Below are positions 8,156 to 14,666 of a stretch of 34,225 bases of DNA, one piece after another. A program made the position numbers and the translations under genes. This DNA comes from Clostridia bacterium. Its GTDB lineage: Bacteria; Bacillota; TC1; UBA5767. The notes under the pieces were generated by a model, which did not search any database, had not been told where the DNA came from, and was given only the letters and a program-made list of their open reading frames with translations. Every line of letters starts with the position of its first letter. Position 1 is the first letter of the stretch. Location: the NCBI GenBank assembly GCA_030625965.1, contig DAOUPV010000018.1:1-34225 (forward strand). Reading direction: 5' to 3'.

Positions 8156-8548
8156 TTGGGAGATACACTGAGGATAAGCTGTACGGCTTGTTCTTTCGAA
8201 AGAGAATTGAGGGTTGGTAAGGGTCTGTTGTATAGCAAGCCCGGATCATATCTGATTGAATCGGAGATACCTAGCAAGCAAATGCAGATCAAACTGTTCG
8301 AGAGAATGGAAGGCCCTTGCGCCGAAGTGAAAGCTATCCGTGAAGCCTATCGTTGCGAAAAGTGCAACCGGCTGATGGATTGTATGAGCGTCAGTATCGT
8401 AAACGGCAAGAAGAGCTATAAGACCAAGTATCGTTGCCCTAGGTGCAACAAGACCATGAGTGCAGTAGATATGATACCAGGAGAGCACCAATGTCCTAAT
8501 TGTGAAGAAGGAAAATTGCACGTTGAAAAGATAGGACAATGGGATTAG
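8156..8548 (+). CDS. Small multi-zinc-ribbon protein
   Basis: A 130-residue protein with four Cys-x-x-Cys pairs: Cys9/Cys12, Cys67/Cys70, Cys94/Cys97 and Cys113/Cys116. They would make two zinc ribbons or knuckles, the second resembling nucleic-acid-binding ribbons. The TTG start at 8156 is supported by GAAGGTGAT ending a few bases upstream. It has no signal peptide or membrane segment. It is 17 bases ahead of the DAHP synthase start, so the two are probably cotranscribed. The function is not known to me; RNA or DNA binding, or a structural zinc role, are possible. Confidence 0.75.
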   Translation: MGDTLRISCTACSFERELRVGKGLLYSKPGSYLIESEIPSKQMQIKLFERMEGPCAEVKAIREAYRCEKCNRLMDCMSVSIVNGKKSYKTKYRCPRCNKTMSAVDMIPGEHQCPNCEEGKLHVEKIGQWD

Positions 8549-8565
8549 TTGAGAAGGAGAGAGTT

Positions 8566-9597
8566 ATGGGATTCAAGAATGTACAAAAAATTTCGGAACC
8601 GCTGGAAATCAAAGAGCGCATGCCGATTACACCAGAGATTAAAGCTATAAAGGAGAGACGGGACAAGGAAATCGCAGATATCTTTACAGGTAAAGACAAC
8701 CGATTTGTCATGATCATAGGACCTTGCTCGGCAGACAATGAAGATGCAGTCGTTGACTACATTACCAGGTTGGCCAAGATTCAGGAGAAAGTCAAAGACA
8801 AGATCTTGATGATTCCTAGAATCTATACGAATAAGCCGCGTACTACAGGCCAGGGATACAAGGGAATGCTACATCAGCCCAATCCTAGCAAGGGAACAGA
8901 CATGGCCCAGGGCATCGTCGCAATTCGCAAGCTCCACCTGAGAGCTATTGCTGAGACCGGGCTGACCAGTGCCGATGAGATGCTTTACCCAGAAAACCAC
9001 GTTTATCTGGATGATCTGCTGGGTTACGTGGCAGTAGGCGCCAGGAGCGTAGAGGACCAGCAGCATCGGTTGGTAGCCAGTGGAGTCAACATACCGGTAG
9101 GAATGAAGAATCCCACCAGTGGTGATATCCCTATTATGCTTAATTCCATCCAAGCCGCGCAAGCAAGCCATAACTTCATCTACCGTGGATGGGAAGTAAA
9201 AACGGAAGGTAACCCGCTGGCGCATGCCATCTTGCGGGGCGCCGTGGACAAGTTCGGCAACAGCATCGCCAACTACCATTATGAGGATCTGAGCATGCTG
9301 ATTCATGCCTACGAAGGCAGAAACCTCAAGAACCTGTCCATCATCATCGATACCAACCACTCCAACTCAAACAAGGAGTACGGACAGCAACCCAGGATAG
9401 CCCAGGAAGTGATCCGCAACTGCCATTATGATAGTTCCCTCAAGAGAGCCATTAAGGGATTGATGGTCGAGAGTTACATCGAAGATGGTAGACAGGATAT
9501 CGGCACGGAAACCTATGGTAAGTCGATTACTGACCCTTGTCTGGGTTGGGCCAAAACTGAAAGAATGATTTTTGACACAGCTGAAGCCCTCTGGTAA
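8566..9597 (+). CDS. 3-deoxy-7-phosphoheptulonate (DAHP) synthase, class I AroF/AroG type
   Basis: A 343-residue enzyme that condenses phosphoenolpyruvate and erythrose 4-phosphate, the first step of the shikimate pathway. Recognisable blocks are Ile-Gly-Pro-Cys-Ser-Ala-Asp (PEP/metal site, near residue 51), Lys-Pro-Arg-Thr-Thr-Gly-Gln-Gly-Tyr-Lys-Gly near residue 90, Gly-Ala-Arg-Ser-Val-Glu-Asp-Gln near 160, and Asp-Thr-Asn-His-Ser-Asn-Ser near 260. Length and N-terminal extension match the E. coli AroG/AroF/AroH type rather than the AroQ-fused Bacillus type. ATG 8566 is preferred because AGAAGGAGAG at 8552-8561 precedes it; an upstream ATG at 8539 overlaps the previous gene and lacks a ribosome binding site. 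No other aromatic-pathway genes are adjacent. Confidence 0.94.
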   Translation: MGFKNVQKISEPLEIKERMPITPEIKAIKERRDKEIADIFTGKDNRFVMIIGPCSADNEDAVVDYITRLAKIQEKVKDKILMIPRIYTNKPRTTGQGYKGMLHQPNPSKGTDMAQGIVAIRKLHLRAIAETGLTSADEMLYPENHVYLDDLLGYVAVGARSVEDQQHRLVASGVNIPVGMKNPTSGDIPIMLNSIQAAQASHNFIYRGWEVKTEGNPLAHAILRGAVDKFGNSIANYHYEDLSMLIHAYEGRNLKNLSIIIDTNHSNSNKEYGQQPRIAQEVIRNCHYDSSLKRAIKGLMVESYIEDGRQDIGTETYGKSITDPCLGWAKTERMIFDTAEALW

Positions 9598-9617
9598 GAG
9601 GGCTTCATTTTTTTTAT
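9583..9617 (+). terminator. Intrinsic terminator overlapping the DAHP synthase stop codon
   Basis: Perfect ten-base arms at 9583-9592 and 9597-9606 enclose a four-base loop (GGTA) and are followed by A and a run of about nine T. The stop codon TAA (9595-9597) lies in the loop and second arm, so the hairpin encodes the last amino acids. Confidence 0.93.
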
Positions 9618-9631
9618 ATTGTCTTTGTTTA

Positions 9632-10906
9632 TCAGATTGTGCTACTGGCCAGGTGTTTCTTGTAGATCTTTATAATTATTTTGGTGCCGATATTTTTTGT
9701 TGATTCCACATGATAGGTGAAGGCATCTTCAAAATGCAACTTTAACCGTTCGATGGTATTAGCAAGGCCATAATGGGTATCGGTGCTGAGATGCTTGTCA
9801 TTGGTAAGCGGTGACTTCTTTATATTGGTGAAGAAGCGCTCCATCTGCTCGTCATCCATGCCGGCGCCATTGTCCTCGATGGTGATGGTGTAGTAGTTGT
9901 CTGATTCCCGTCCCAAGATCTGAACGATGCCTTCCCGGTCCAGCGGTTCCAGGCCATGGATAATTGAATTTTCCACGAAAATCTGAAGCGAGAAGAAGGG
10001 AAGCATCAGGTTTTTGAGTGAGTCATCGATGTCGATGAGGAATTTTACCCGTTCACCGAAGCGGAAGTTCTGCAGGTAGAGGTACTTTTCTATGTAGTTC
10101 AGTTCCTGCTCCAAGGTTACCAGATTGGTCTTATTGTGTAGGCTGTAGCGTAACATCTTGGTGAAGGTTTCCAGAATGTTCTGGGCACTGTCATATTCTT
10201 CCAACTCCAGTAATCGGATGATACTGGACAGGATGTTGAACATGAAGTGGGGATCCACCTGGTTCTGCATGGCACTCAGCTTGGCGAAGCGCAAACTGTG
10301 CTCCAATACCGTACGTTTCTTTTCCTGCTGGAAGAGGATGTCCTGTTTCTGAAGGAGCTCTTTTTCCAAAGCTTCTTTGACGTTCTTGTCTACGATGTAG
10401 TTGGCCAGCATAAAGAGGCTTTTGGCCGCCGCAATGATCCTCTGTTTGGGGATCATCATGGTCTCCTGGCGCATCTCCTTGAAACGATCCGTATTGAACC
10501 AGGGCATATTGTAGTCTTTTTCACCAATGCTTGGAAAATCTCCATCTTCAAAATCGCTACATCGTACCTGCCCGGCCATTACAGTACCTACAAACTTGTC
10601 ATCGATGATGATCGGTATGATGATATCGATCAGACCCGCATGACATTGGAATATGTAGGGCTTTTTTTGTTTCAGGGCTCTTAATGCCGCCAGCCGGTTG
10701 GAGGCGAAGCAGCAGTTGAGGCCACCTTCGTGTCCGTGGATTGCATTGCAAAAAGAACAGAAATTGGAGCCTTCTCCAAGGTGTGTGCCTTGGGCGTCGG
10801 TGAAGACCACACCCATTCCGGTCGCCAGTGCAAAGGATTCCTCGATTTCCTTAAGTGTTTCCTTGTCAATATTATGTATAGCAGTTACGAGTTTCGTAAG
10901 AGGCAT
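9632..10906 (-). CDS. Soluble PocR-domain sensor histidine kinase (LytS/YehU-type)
   Basis: A 424-residue kinase without membrane segments. Residues 12-175 are a PocR sensory domain with clustered cysteines (Cys50, Cys53, Cys65, Cys66, Cys88) and the Gly-Leu-Ile-Asp-Ile-Ile-Ile-Pro block. This fold is known from the propanediol/cobalamin regulator PocR and is thought to bind small metabolites. A coiled linker (176-205) leads to the His_kinase domain: His220 in Gln-Val-Asp-Pro-His-Phe-Met-Phe-Asn, an N-box in Phe-Val-Glu-Asn-Ser, and a G-box in Glu-Asp-Asn-Gly-Ala-Gly-Met-Asp. It is one base behind the response regulator and its ribosome binding site (AAGGAGGG) encodes that protein's last residues, indicating coupling. 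It likely senses a cytoplasmic ligand and controls the divergent operon from 12200. Confidence 0.93.
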   Translation of the reverse strand: MPLTKLVTAIHNIDKETLKEIEESFALATGMGVVFTDAQGTHLGEGSNFCSFCNAIHGHEGGLNCCFASNRLAALRALKQKKPYIFQCHAGLIDIIIPIIIDDKFVGTVMAGQVRCSDFEDGDFPSIGEKDYNMPWFNTDRFKEMRQETMMIPKQRIIAAAKSLFMLANYIVDKNVKEALEKELLQKQDILFQQEKKRTVLEHSLRFAKLSAMQNQVDPHFMFNILSSIIRLLELEEYDSAQNILETFTKMLRYSLHNKTNLVTLEQELNYIEKYLYLQNFRFGERVKFLIDIDDSLKNLMLPFFSLQIFVENSIIHGLEPLDREGIVQILGRESDNYYTITIEDNGAGMDDEQMERFFTNIKKSPLTNDKHLSTDTHYGLANTIERLKLHFEDAFTYHVESTKNIGTKIIIKIYKKHLASSTI

Positions 10907-10907
10907 A

Positions 10908-11978
10908 TTAACCCTCCTTGCAATTCGATCGGTATGCAGAAGGTGTCACTTGTCGGAAGGCTTTGAATGTCCGATTGAAGTGGCTGGTGTCGTGATACCC
11001 GACTTCGTTGGCGATTTCGCTGACCTTCAGGTTGGAATTTTCCAACAAATGGACGGCTTGGTTAATTCTCAACTCGTTCAGGAAATGAGGGAAAGACATG
11101 TTGGTCTCTTTACTGATACAGCGAGATAGGTGCGATTCGCTGAAGTGGAACTGATGGCTGAGCGTTTTCAATGTGATGTCTTCTTGGAAATTATTCTGTA
11201 TGAATTTCACAATATTCTTCGTCTGATAAATGGTTGATGAATCATGCAACAACAATTTTTCTGTTATGGCCTGTTCGCTTTCCACCAGGGCGTTCCTAAG
11301 TGCGTGGATGCTGGTGGCATTCTCCAAGCGGTCGATGGTATTGTTTTTGAATTGGTTGACATCTTCGGTGTCGAAACCGATAAGAACCATGGTTCTGCTG
11401 ATCTCGCTGATGAAATCTTTGAGGCAATGCTTGATGACAGGCGTGCCTTTGGATGATACCAGAAGTGAACGCATGAAATCATTAAAGCTACGTTTGAAAA
11501 GTTTCACATCGTAGTGCTGCATGGCCCCAATGAGAGATTTCTCTTCCATAAGGGGATAATCTGAGAGGTTGTATTGATTGTCGCAGGATTTTGTCATCTG
11601 AGTTTGTTGTCTGGATTTCTGATAGAGATTTTCAATAATCTCTGTGAGCATATAGTCTTTTGTAGGTTTGATGATGTATTCGTCTGCACCCAGGCGTAAG
11701 GCTTTCTGGGCCAGATCGAATTCGGCATAAGCTGTGTTGATGATGACCTGTATGTTCTTGTCGATGGCTTTGATTTGTTCTGTGGCTTGTAATCCGCCCA
11801 TGGTGGGCATCTTAATGTCCAATATGGCTACATCGACAGGGTTTTGGCGGGCATATTCAACAGCATCCTTTCCATTGTTTGCAGTGTGGACAACCTGAAA
11901 ATGATCGTTTTTGGATAAGATCTTGTTAAGGTATTTCATCTCCAGCATTTCGTCTTCCGCAATCAGAATGCGAATCAT
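10908..11978 (-). CDS. YesN-type response regulator with AraC/XylS DNA-binding domain
   Basis: A 356-residue regulator. The receiver domain (1-120) has acidic residues Glu8-Asp9-Glu10, phosphoacceptor Asp54 in Ile-Leu-Asp-Ile-Lys-Met-Pro, Thr82 and Lys104. A middle region (about 140-245) has no motif I recognise. Residues 255-352 form two helix-turn-helix units of the AraC family, ending in the signature Glu-Val-Gly-Tyr-His-Asp-Thr-Ser-His-Phe-Asn-Arg-Thr-Phe-Lys. An AAAGGGGGAA ribosome binding site precedes ATG 11978. It partners the PocR kinase downstream. The divergent position relative to the SDR/GcvP-like operon, with repeated motifs in the shared intergenic region, makes that operon the likely target. 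Confidence 0.95.
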   Translation of the reverse strand: MIRILIAEDEMLEMKYLNKILSKNDHFQVVHTANNGKDAVEYARQNPVDVAILDIKMPTMGGLQATEQIKAIDKNIQVIINTAYAEFDLAQKALRLGADEYIIKPTKDYMLTEIIENLYQKSRQQTQMTKSCDNQYNLSDYPLMEEKSLIGAMQHYDVKLFKRSFNDFMRSLLVSSKGTPVIKHCLKDFISEISRTMVLIGFDTEDVNQFKNNTIDRLENATSIHALRNALVESEQAITEKLLLHDSSTIYQTKNIVKFIQNNFQEDITLKTLSHQFHFSESHLSRCISKETNMSFPHFLNELRINQAVHLLENSNLKVSEIANEVGYHDTSHFNRTFKAFRQVTPSAYRSNCKEG

Positions 11979-12020
11979 AGAGTTCCCCCTTTCAATTGGA
12001 TCTATTCTCCAATTTCTATA

Positions 12021-12071
12021 ATATCAAAAAATGCCAATAAATATCCGATAAAAATCAAAAAATATCAATTA
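12021..12071. repeat. Direct repeat pair, 31-base period, candidate AraC-type operator
   Basis: Two 20-base units (12021-12040 and 12052-12071) match at 16 of 20 positions, sharing ATCAAAAAAT exactly and a downstream CAAT. The 31-base period is close to three helical turns, so both copies face the same side of DNA, as expected for AraC-family binding. The first copy lies about 45 bases from the response regulator start and may mediate autoregulation. AT richness raises the chance of coincidence. Confidence 0.42.
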
Positions 12072-12109
12072 AAAAAGTACGAGGCTGAATTACCAGGTTT
12101 TGGAAAGTT

Positions 12110-12124
12110 ATATCCGTAGGATAT
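12110..12124. promoter_or_regulatory. Palindrome ATATCC-GTA-GGATAT, candidate operator upstream of the SDR gene
   Basis: Perfect six-base inverted arms flank a three-base spacer, 75 bases ahead of the SDR start. Its core TCCGTAGGAT recurs exactly at 13099-13108 upstream of the GcvP-like operon, and both are preceded by TTGGAA. The shared block suggests a common regulator-binding site, most simply for the adjacent YesN-type regulator. Confidence 0.45.
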
Positions 12125-12199
12125 GGACTGGATTCCTAGAAGTCAGGTATTGGGTAAAGGGAGCGGCGTATCGGTTGGTTTAGGGTAAAGGAGGAAGCT

Positions 12200-13009
12200 A
12201 TGATCATGCACAGGAAGAAGAAACTTGATGGCCGCATTGCACTTGTCACGGGAGCAGCCAAAGGAAACGGTTTAGGTGGAGCTCTTGGATTGGCCCGGCA
12301 TGGAGCCAAAGTCTATCTTACGGATCTCGACGAGGCGGTTTACGAACGTGCTGAGGAGATGAGAAAAAGAGGGATTGAGGCTGAAGGGGTATTGATGGAT
12401 GTGTGTGATGTAGACTCCGTGAAGGAAACGATCAGTAAAATCGTACGCACGGAAGGCCGAATCGACATTCTGTTCAACAATGCTGGAGTCATCAAGGTGA
12501 AACCTTTTATGGAGATGAGTGATGATGAACGGGATTTTCATTTCGACGTGAATGTGAAAGGCGTTTGGAACTGTGCACGGGCCGTCTATCCACACATGGT
12601 GGAGAAGGACTACGGCAAGATCATTAATATGTCGTCTGTCACTGGAACTAGCGTAGTCGATGAAGGGGAGACAGCCTACGCTACGACTAAGGCAGCTATA
12701 TGGGGATTCACCAAAGCCCTGGCCTATGAGGGCGCCCAATATGGCATCAATGTGAATGCCATATGCCCAGGCTACATACTGACTCCTATGGCCAGACAGA
12801 TTGCCGTGGAATCCAATCCTGACGATCCCCAGGCAGCACTTGATGGTATTGCTGTGGCAGTACCGCTTGGTCGTCTTGGGACCATGGAGGAGATAGGAGA
12901 TCTGGTTGCATTCCTGGCCAGCGATGAATCGGCTTACCTTGTTGGTACCCAAATTGTGATTGACGGCGGAAGCACTTTGCCTGAAACCTTCAGTGCAGTG
13001 GGATTTTGA
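12200..13009 (+). CDS. Short-chain dehydrogenase/reductase, UcpA-like
   Basis: A 269-residue classical SDR. The nucleotide motif is Thr17-Gly-Ala-Ala-Lys-Gly-Asn-Gly24, with Asn where Ile is usual. Asp42 ends the second strand, which suggests NAD(H). Asn-Asn-Ala-Gly is at 93-96, and the catalytic set is Ser146, Tyr160 and Lys164. The Ser-Ser-Val-Thr-Gly block, Gly-Glu-Thr-Ala-Tyr-Ala-x-Thr-Lys-Ala-Ala, the Ile-Cys-Pro-Gly-Tyr stretch and the C-terminal Asp-Gly-Gly-Ser-Thr-Leu-Pro-Glu-Thr strongly resemble E. coli UcpA, an SDR of uncertain physiological substrate. GGAGG precedes ATG 12200; ATG 12206 is also possible. It is the first gene divergent from the PocR/YesN regulators. A 231-base gap with a repeat of the candidate operator separates it from the GcvP-like genes. 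Confidence 0.88.
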   Translation: MIMHRKKKLDGRIALVTGAAKGNGLGGALGLARHGAKVYLTDLDEAVYERAEEMRKRGIEAEGVLMDVCDVDSVKETISKIVRTEGRIDILFNNAGVIKVKPFMEMSDDERDFHFDVNVKGVWNCARAVYPHMVEKDYGKIINMSSVTGTSVVDEGETAYATTKAAIWGFTKALAYEGAQYGINVNAICPGYILTPMARQIAVESNPDDPQAALDGIAVAVPLGRLGTMEEIGDLVAFLASDESAYLVGTQIVIDGGSTLPETFSAVGF

Positions 13010-13240
13010 CGGATATATTCAAGCAAAGAACATGAATATGCAACAAATATAAACGTCATCGGTGCATGACAAGAATTGACAATTTATGCTTGGAAGTGTC
13101 CGTAGGATTTTACATTGTTATGGTGAATCAATAGACGTAGGACTTAAAGAATCAAATTATGATGTTTGTGCCGAATTGATTGGGGGGATGAGCGACTAGG
13201 CGCAATGCAATGAAAAACTAATAAATTGGAGGGAAACTTA
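13010..13240. promoter_or_regulatory. Leader/regulatory region of the GcvP-like operon
   Basis: It contains TTGACA at about 13077 without a convincing -10 at 17 bases, an exact copy of TCCGTAGGAT (13099-13108) shared with the SDR upstream region, and a relative GACGTAGGAC (13134-13143). No intrinsic terminator follows the SDR gene, so read-through is possible. I looked for glycine riboswitch core elements and did not find them. GGAGGG just ahead of 13241 is the ribosome binding site. Confidence 0.45.
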
Positions 13241-14629
13241 ATGAGCGGTAAAGGTAATATTGTATATCCTTATATTCCTAATTCAGTACCTGATGTAAGA
13301 CGGGCGATGTTGGACGAGTTGGGTTTTGAAAGCGAAGAGGACATCTATAAAGAGATACCCGATCGACTGAGATTTAAAGGTGAGATGAAATTGCCAGCCC
13401 CTATCCATTCTGAGGCCAGGTTGCAAAGACATGTAGAGAAGATTCTCGCGAAGAATGAAAACGTCAAAGACAATATCAGTTTCTTAGGCGGAGGTACTTG
13501 GAATCACTACGTACCAGCACTCTGCGATACCATTGGTGGACGTGATGAGATTTTAACTTCTTATGTCGGTGAAGCCTTCACCGACCATGGAAAGTTCCAA
13601 ATATTATTTGAGAGCACAAGTATGCTGGGCGACCTAACCGGTTTCGAAGCATGCAATACTCCGACCTATGACTGGCCGAATGCTGTTGCTATCACTTCAA
13701 GAATGGCAGCCAGAACTACCGGAAGAAAAGAAATTCTGGTATCTGAAAATATCGGTCCAGAAAGAAAAGTTATCAATGAAAACTACTGCAAACCAGACCT
13801 TAAAATAGTTGAAGTGAAATATGACTTTGAAAACCGTTGCCTGGATCTAGCGGATCTCAAAAGCAAGGTTTCTGATAATACTGCGTTGATATACTTCGAA
13901 AGCCCGTCATATCTGGGATTCCTGGAAACTCAAGGCGCAGAGATTGTTGAAATCGCGCACGCCAAAGGTGCGCTGGTAGCCGTCGGTGTAGATCCCACTT
14001 CTTTGGGTATCTTGGAAGCCCCTGGCGACTACGGTGCTGACTACGCTGTCGGCGAATTGCAGCCTCTTGGTGTCCACATGCAATGCGGCGGTGGCCTAGG
14101 TGGCTTCATCGCAACCAAAGACGAAGAGAAATTCGTAGCTGAATATCCTTCCTTGCTGTTTGGTGTACTGCCAACTGTAAAAGAGGGTGAATATGGATTC
14201 GGTCAGGTTGCTTTTGAAAGAACTTCCTATGGTTCCCGTGAAAAAGGTAAAGATTTCATTGGTACTTGTGCAGCATTGCACGGTATGATTGCAGCCGTAT
14301 ACTTAGCACTTATGGGTCCCGGCGGTATGAAGGATCTCGGATCTACCATCATGCAGCGCATGGCTTATGCAAAAGCTGAACTGGCTAAGGTTCCCGGCGT
14401 GAAACTATATGACGGTTACAACTTCAAGGAATTCGTAGTCAACTTTGATGATTTCGGAAAATCCGTTGCAGAAGTTAATAAGGCACTCCTCAAGAAGAAA
14501 ATCTTCGGCGGTATCGATTTGACGAAGAGCTTCCCGGAGCTTGGCAATTCCGCTTTGTATTGCGTTACCGAAATGTTGTCGAAAGAAGATATCGATGATT
14601 TGGTAGTTGCATTGAACGAAATGTGCTAA
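13241..14629 (+). CDS. Diverged GcvPA-like subunit (glycine dehydrogenase subunit 1 paralogue)
   Basis: A 462-residue protein with the GcvPA architecture: Tyr-Ile-Pro-Asn at 11-14, Ile-Pro-x-x-x-Arg-Phe-Lys-Gly around 39-47, and length close to the roughly 450 expected. In two-subunit P-proteins this subunit helps form the interface active site. Here most hallmark motifs are changed. Phe-Leu-Gly-Ala-Gly-x-Tyr-x-His is Phe-Leu-Gly-Gly-Gly-Thr-Trp-Asn-His (81-89). The Tyr-Gln-Pro-Glu-x-Ser-Gln-Gly loop is replaced at 108-117. Tyr-Asp-Gly-Ala is Tyr-Asp-Trp-Pro (143-146). The conserved Arg-Arg-Glu-Lys-Ala-Thr-Ser-Asn-Ile-Cys-Thr block is replaced by a Ser-Arg-Glu-Lys-Gly-Lys-Asp-Phe stretch (332-339). 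ATG 13241 follows GGAGGG. It should pair with the gene 37 bases downstream. A changed substrate is inferred. Confidence 0.82.
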   Translation: MSGKGNIVYPYIPNSVPDVRRAMLDELGFESEEDIYKEIPDRLRFKGEMKLPAPIHSEARLQRHVEKILAKNENVKDNISFLGGGTWNHYVPALCDTIGGRDEILTSYVGEAFTDHGKFQILFESTSMLGDLTGFEACNTPTYDWPNAVAITSRMAARTTGRKEILVSENIGPERKVINENYCKPDLKIVEVKYDFENRCLDLADLKSKVSDNTALIYFESPSYLGFLETQGAEIVEIAHAKGALVAVGVDPTSLGILEAPGDYGADYAVGELQPLGVHMQCGGGLGGFIATKDEEKFVAEYPSLLFGVLPTVKEGEYGFGQVAFERTSYGSREKGKDFIGTCAALHGMIAAVYLALMGPGGMKDLGSTIMQRMAYAKAELAKVPGVKLYDGYNFKEFVVNFDDFGKSVAEVNKALLKKKIFGGIDLTKSFPELGNSALYCVTEMLSKEDIDDLVVALNEMC

Positions 14630-14666
14630 TTGGGTTAAAAAAATCAAAATGGAGGTTGAAGTATAG

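Noticed and set aside
10158-11514. Several open frames opposite the histidine kinase and response regulator genes
   Set aside because: They are antisense shadows of two well-supported genes, without start signals or protein-like composition.
13010-13240. Glycine riboswitch in front of the GcvP-like genes
   Set aside because: The conserved core and tandem-aptamer elements expected upstream of true gcv genes are not visible. Their absence instead fits a non-glycine inducer.
12072-13240. Sigma-54 (-24/-12) promoter upstream of the catabolic genes
   Set aside because: No TGGCAC-N5-TTGCA-like sequence is found in either intergenic region, and the adjacent regulator is AraC-type, not a sigma-54 activator.
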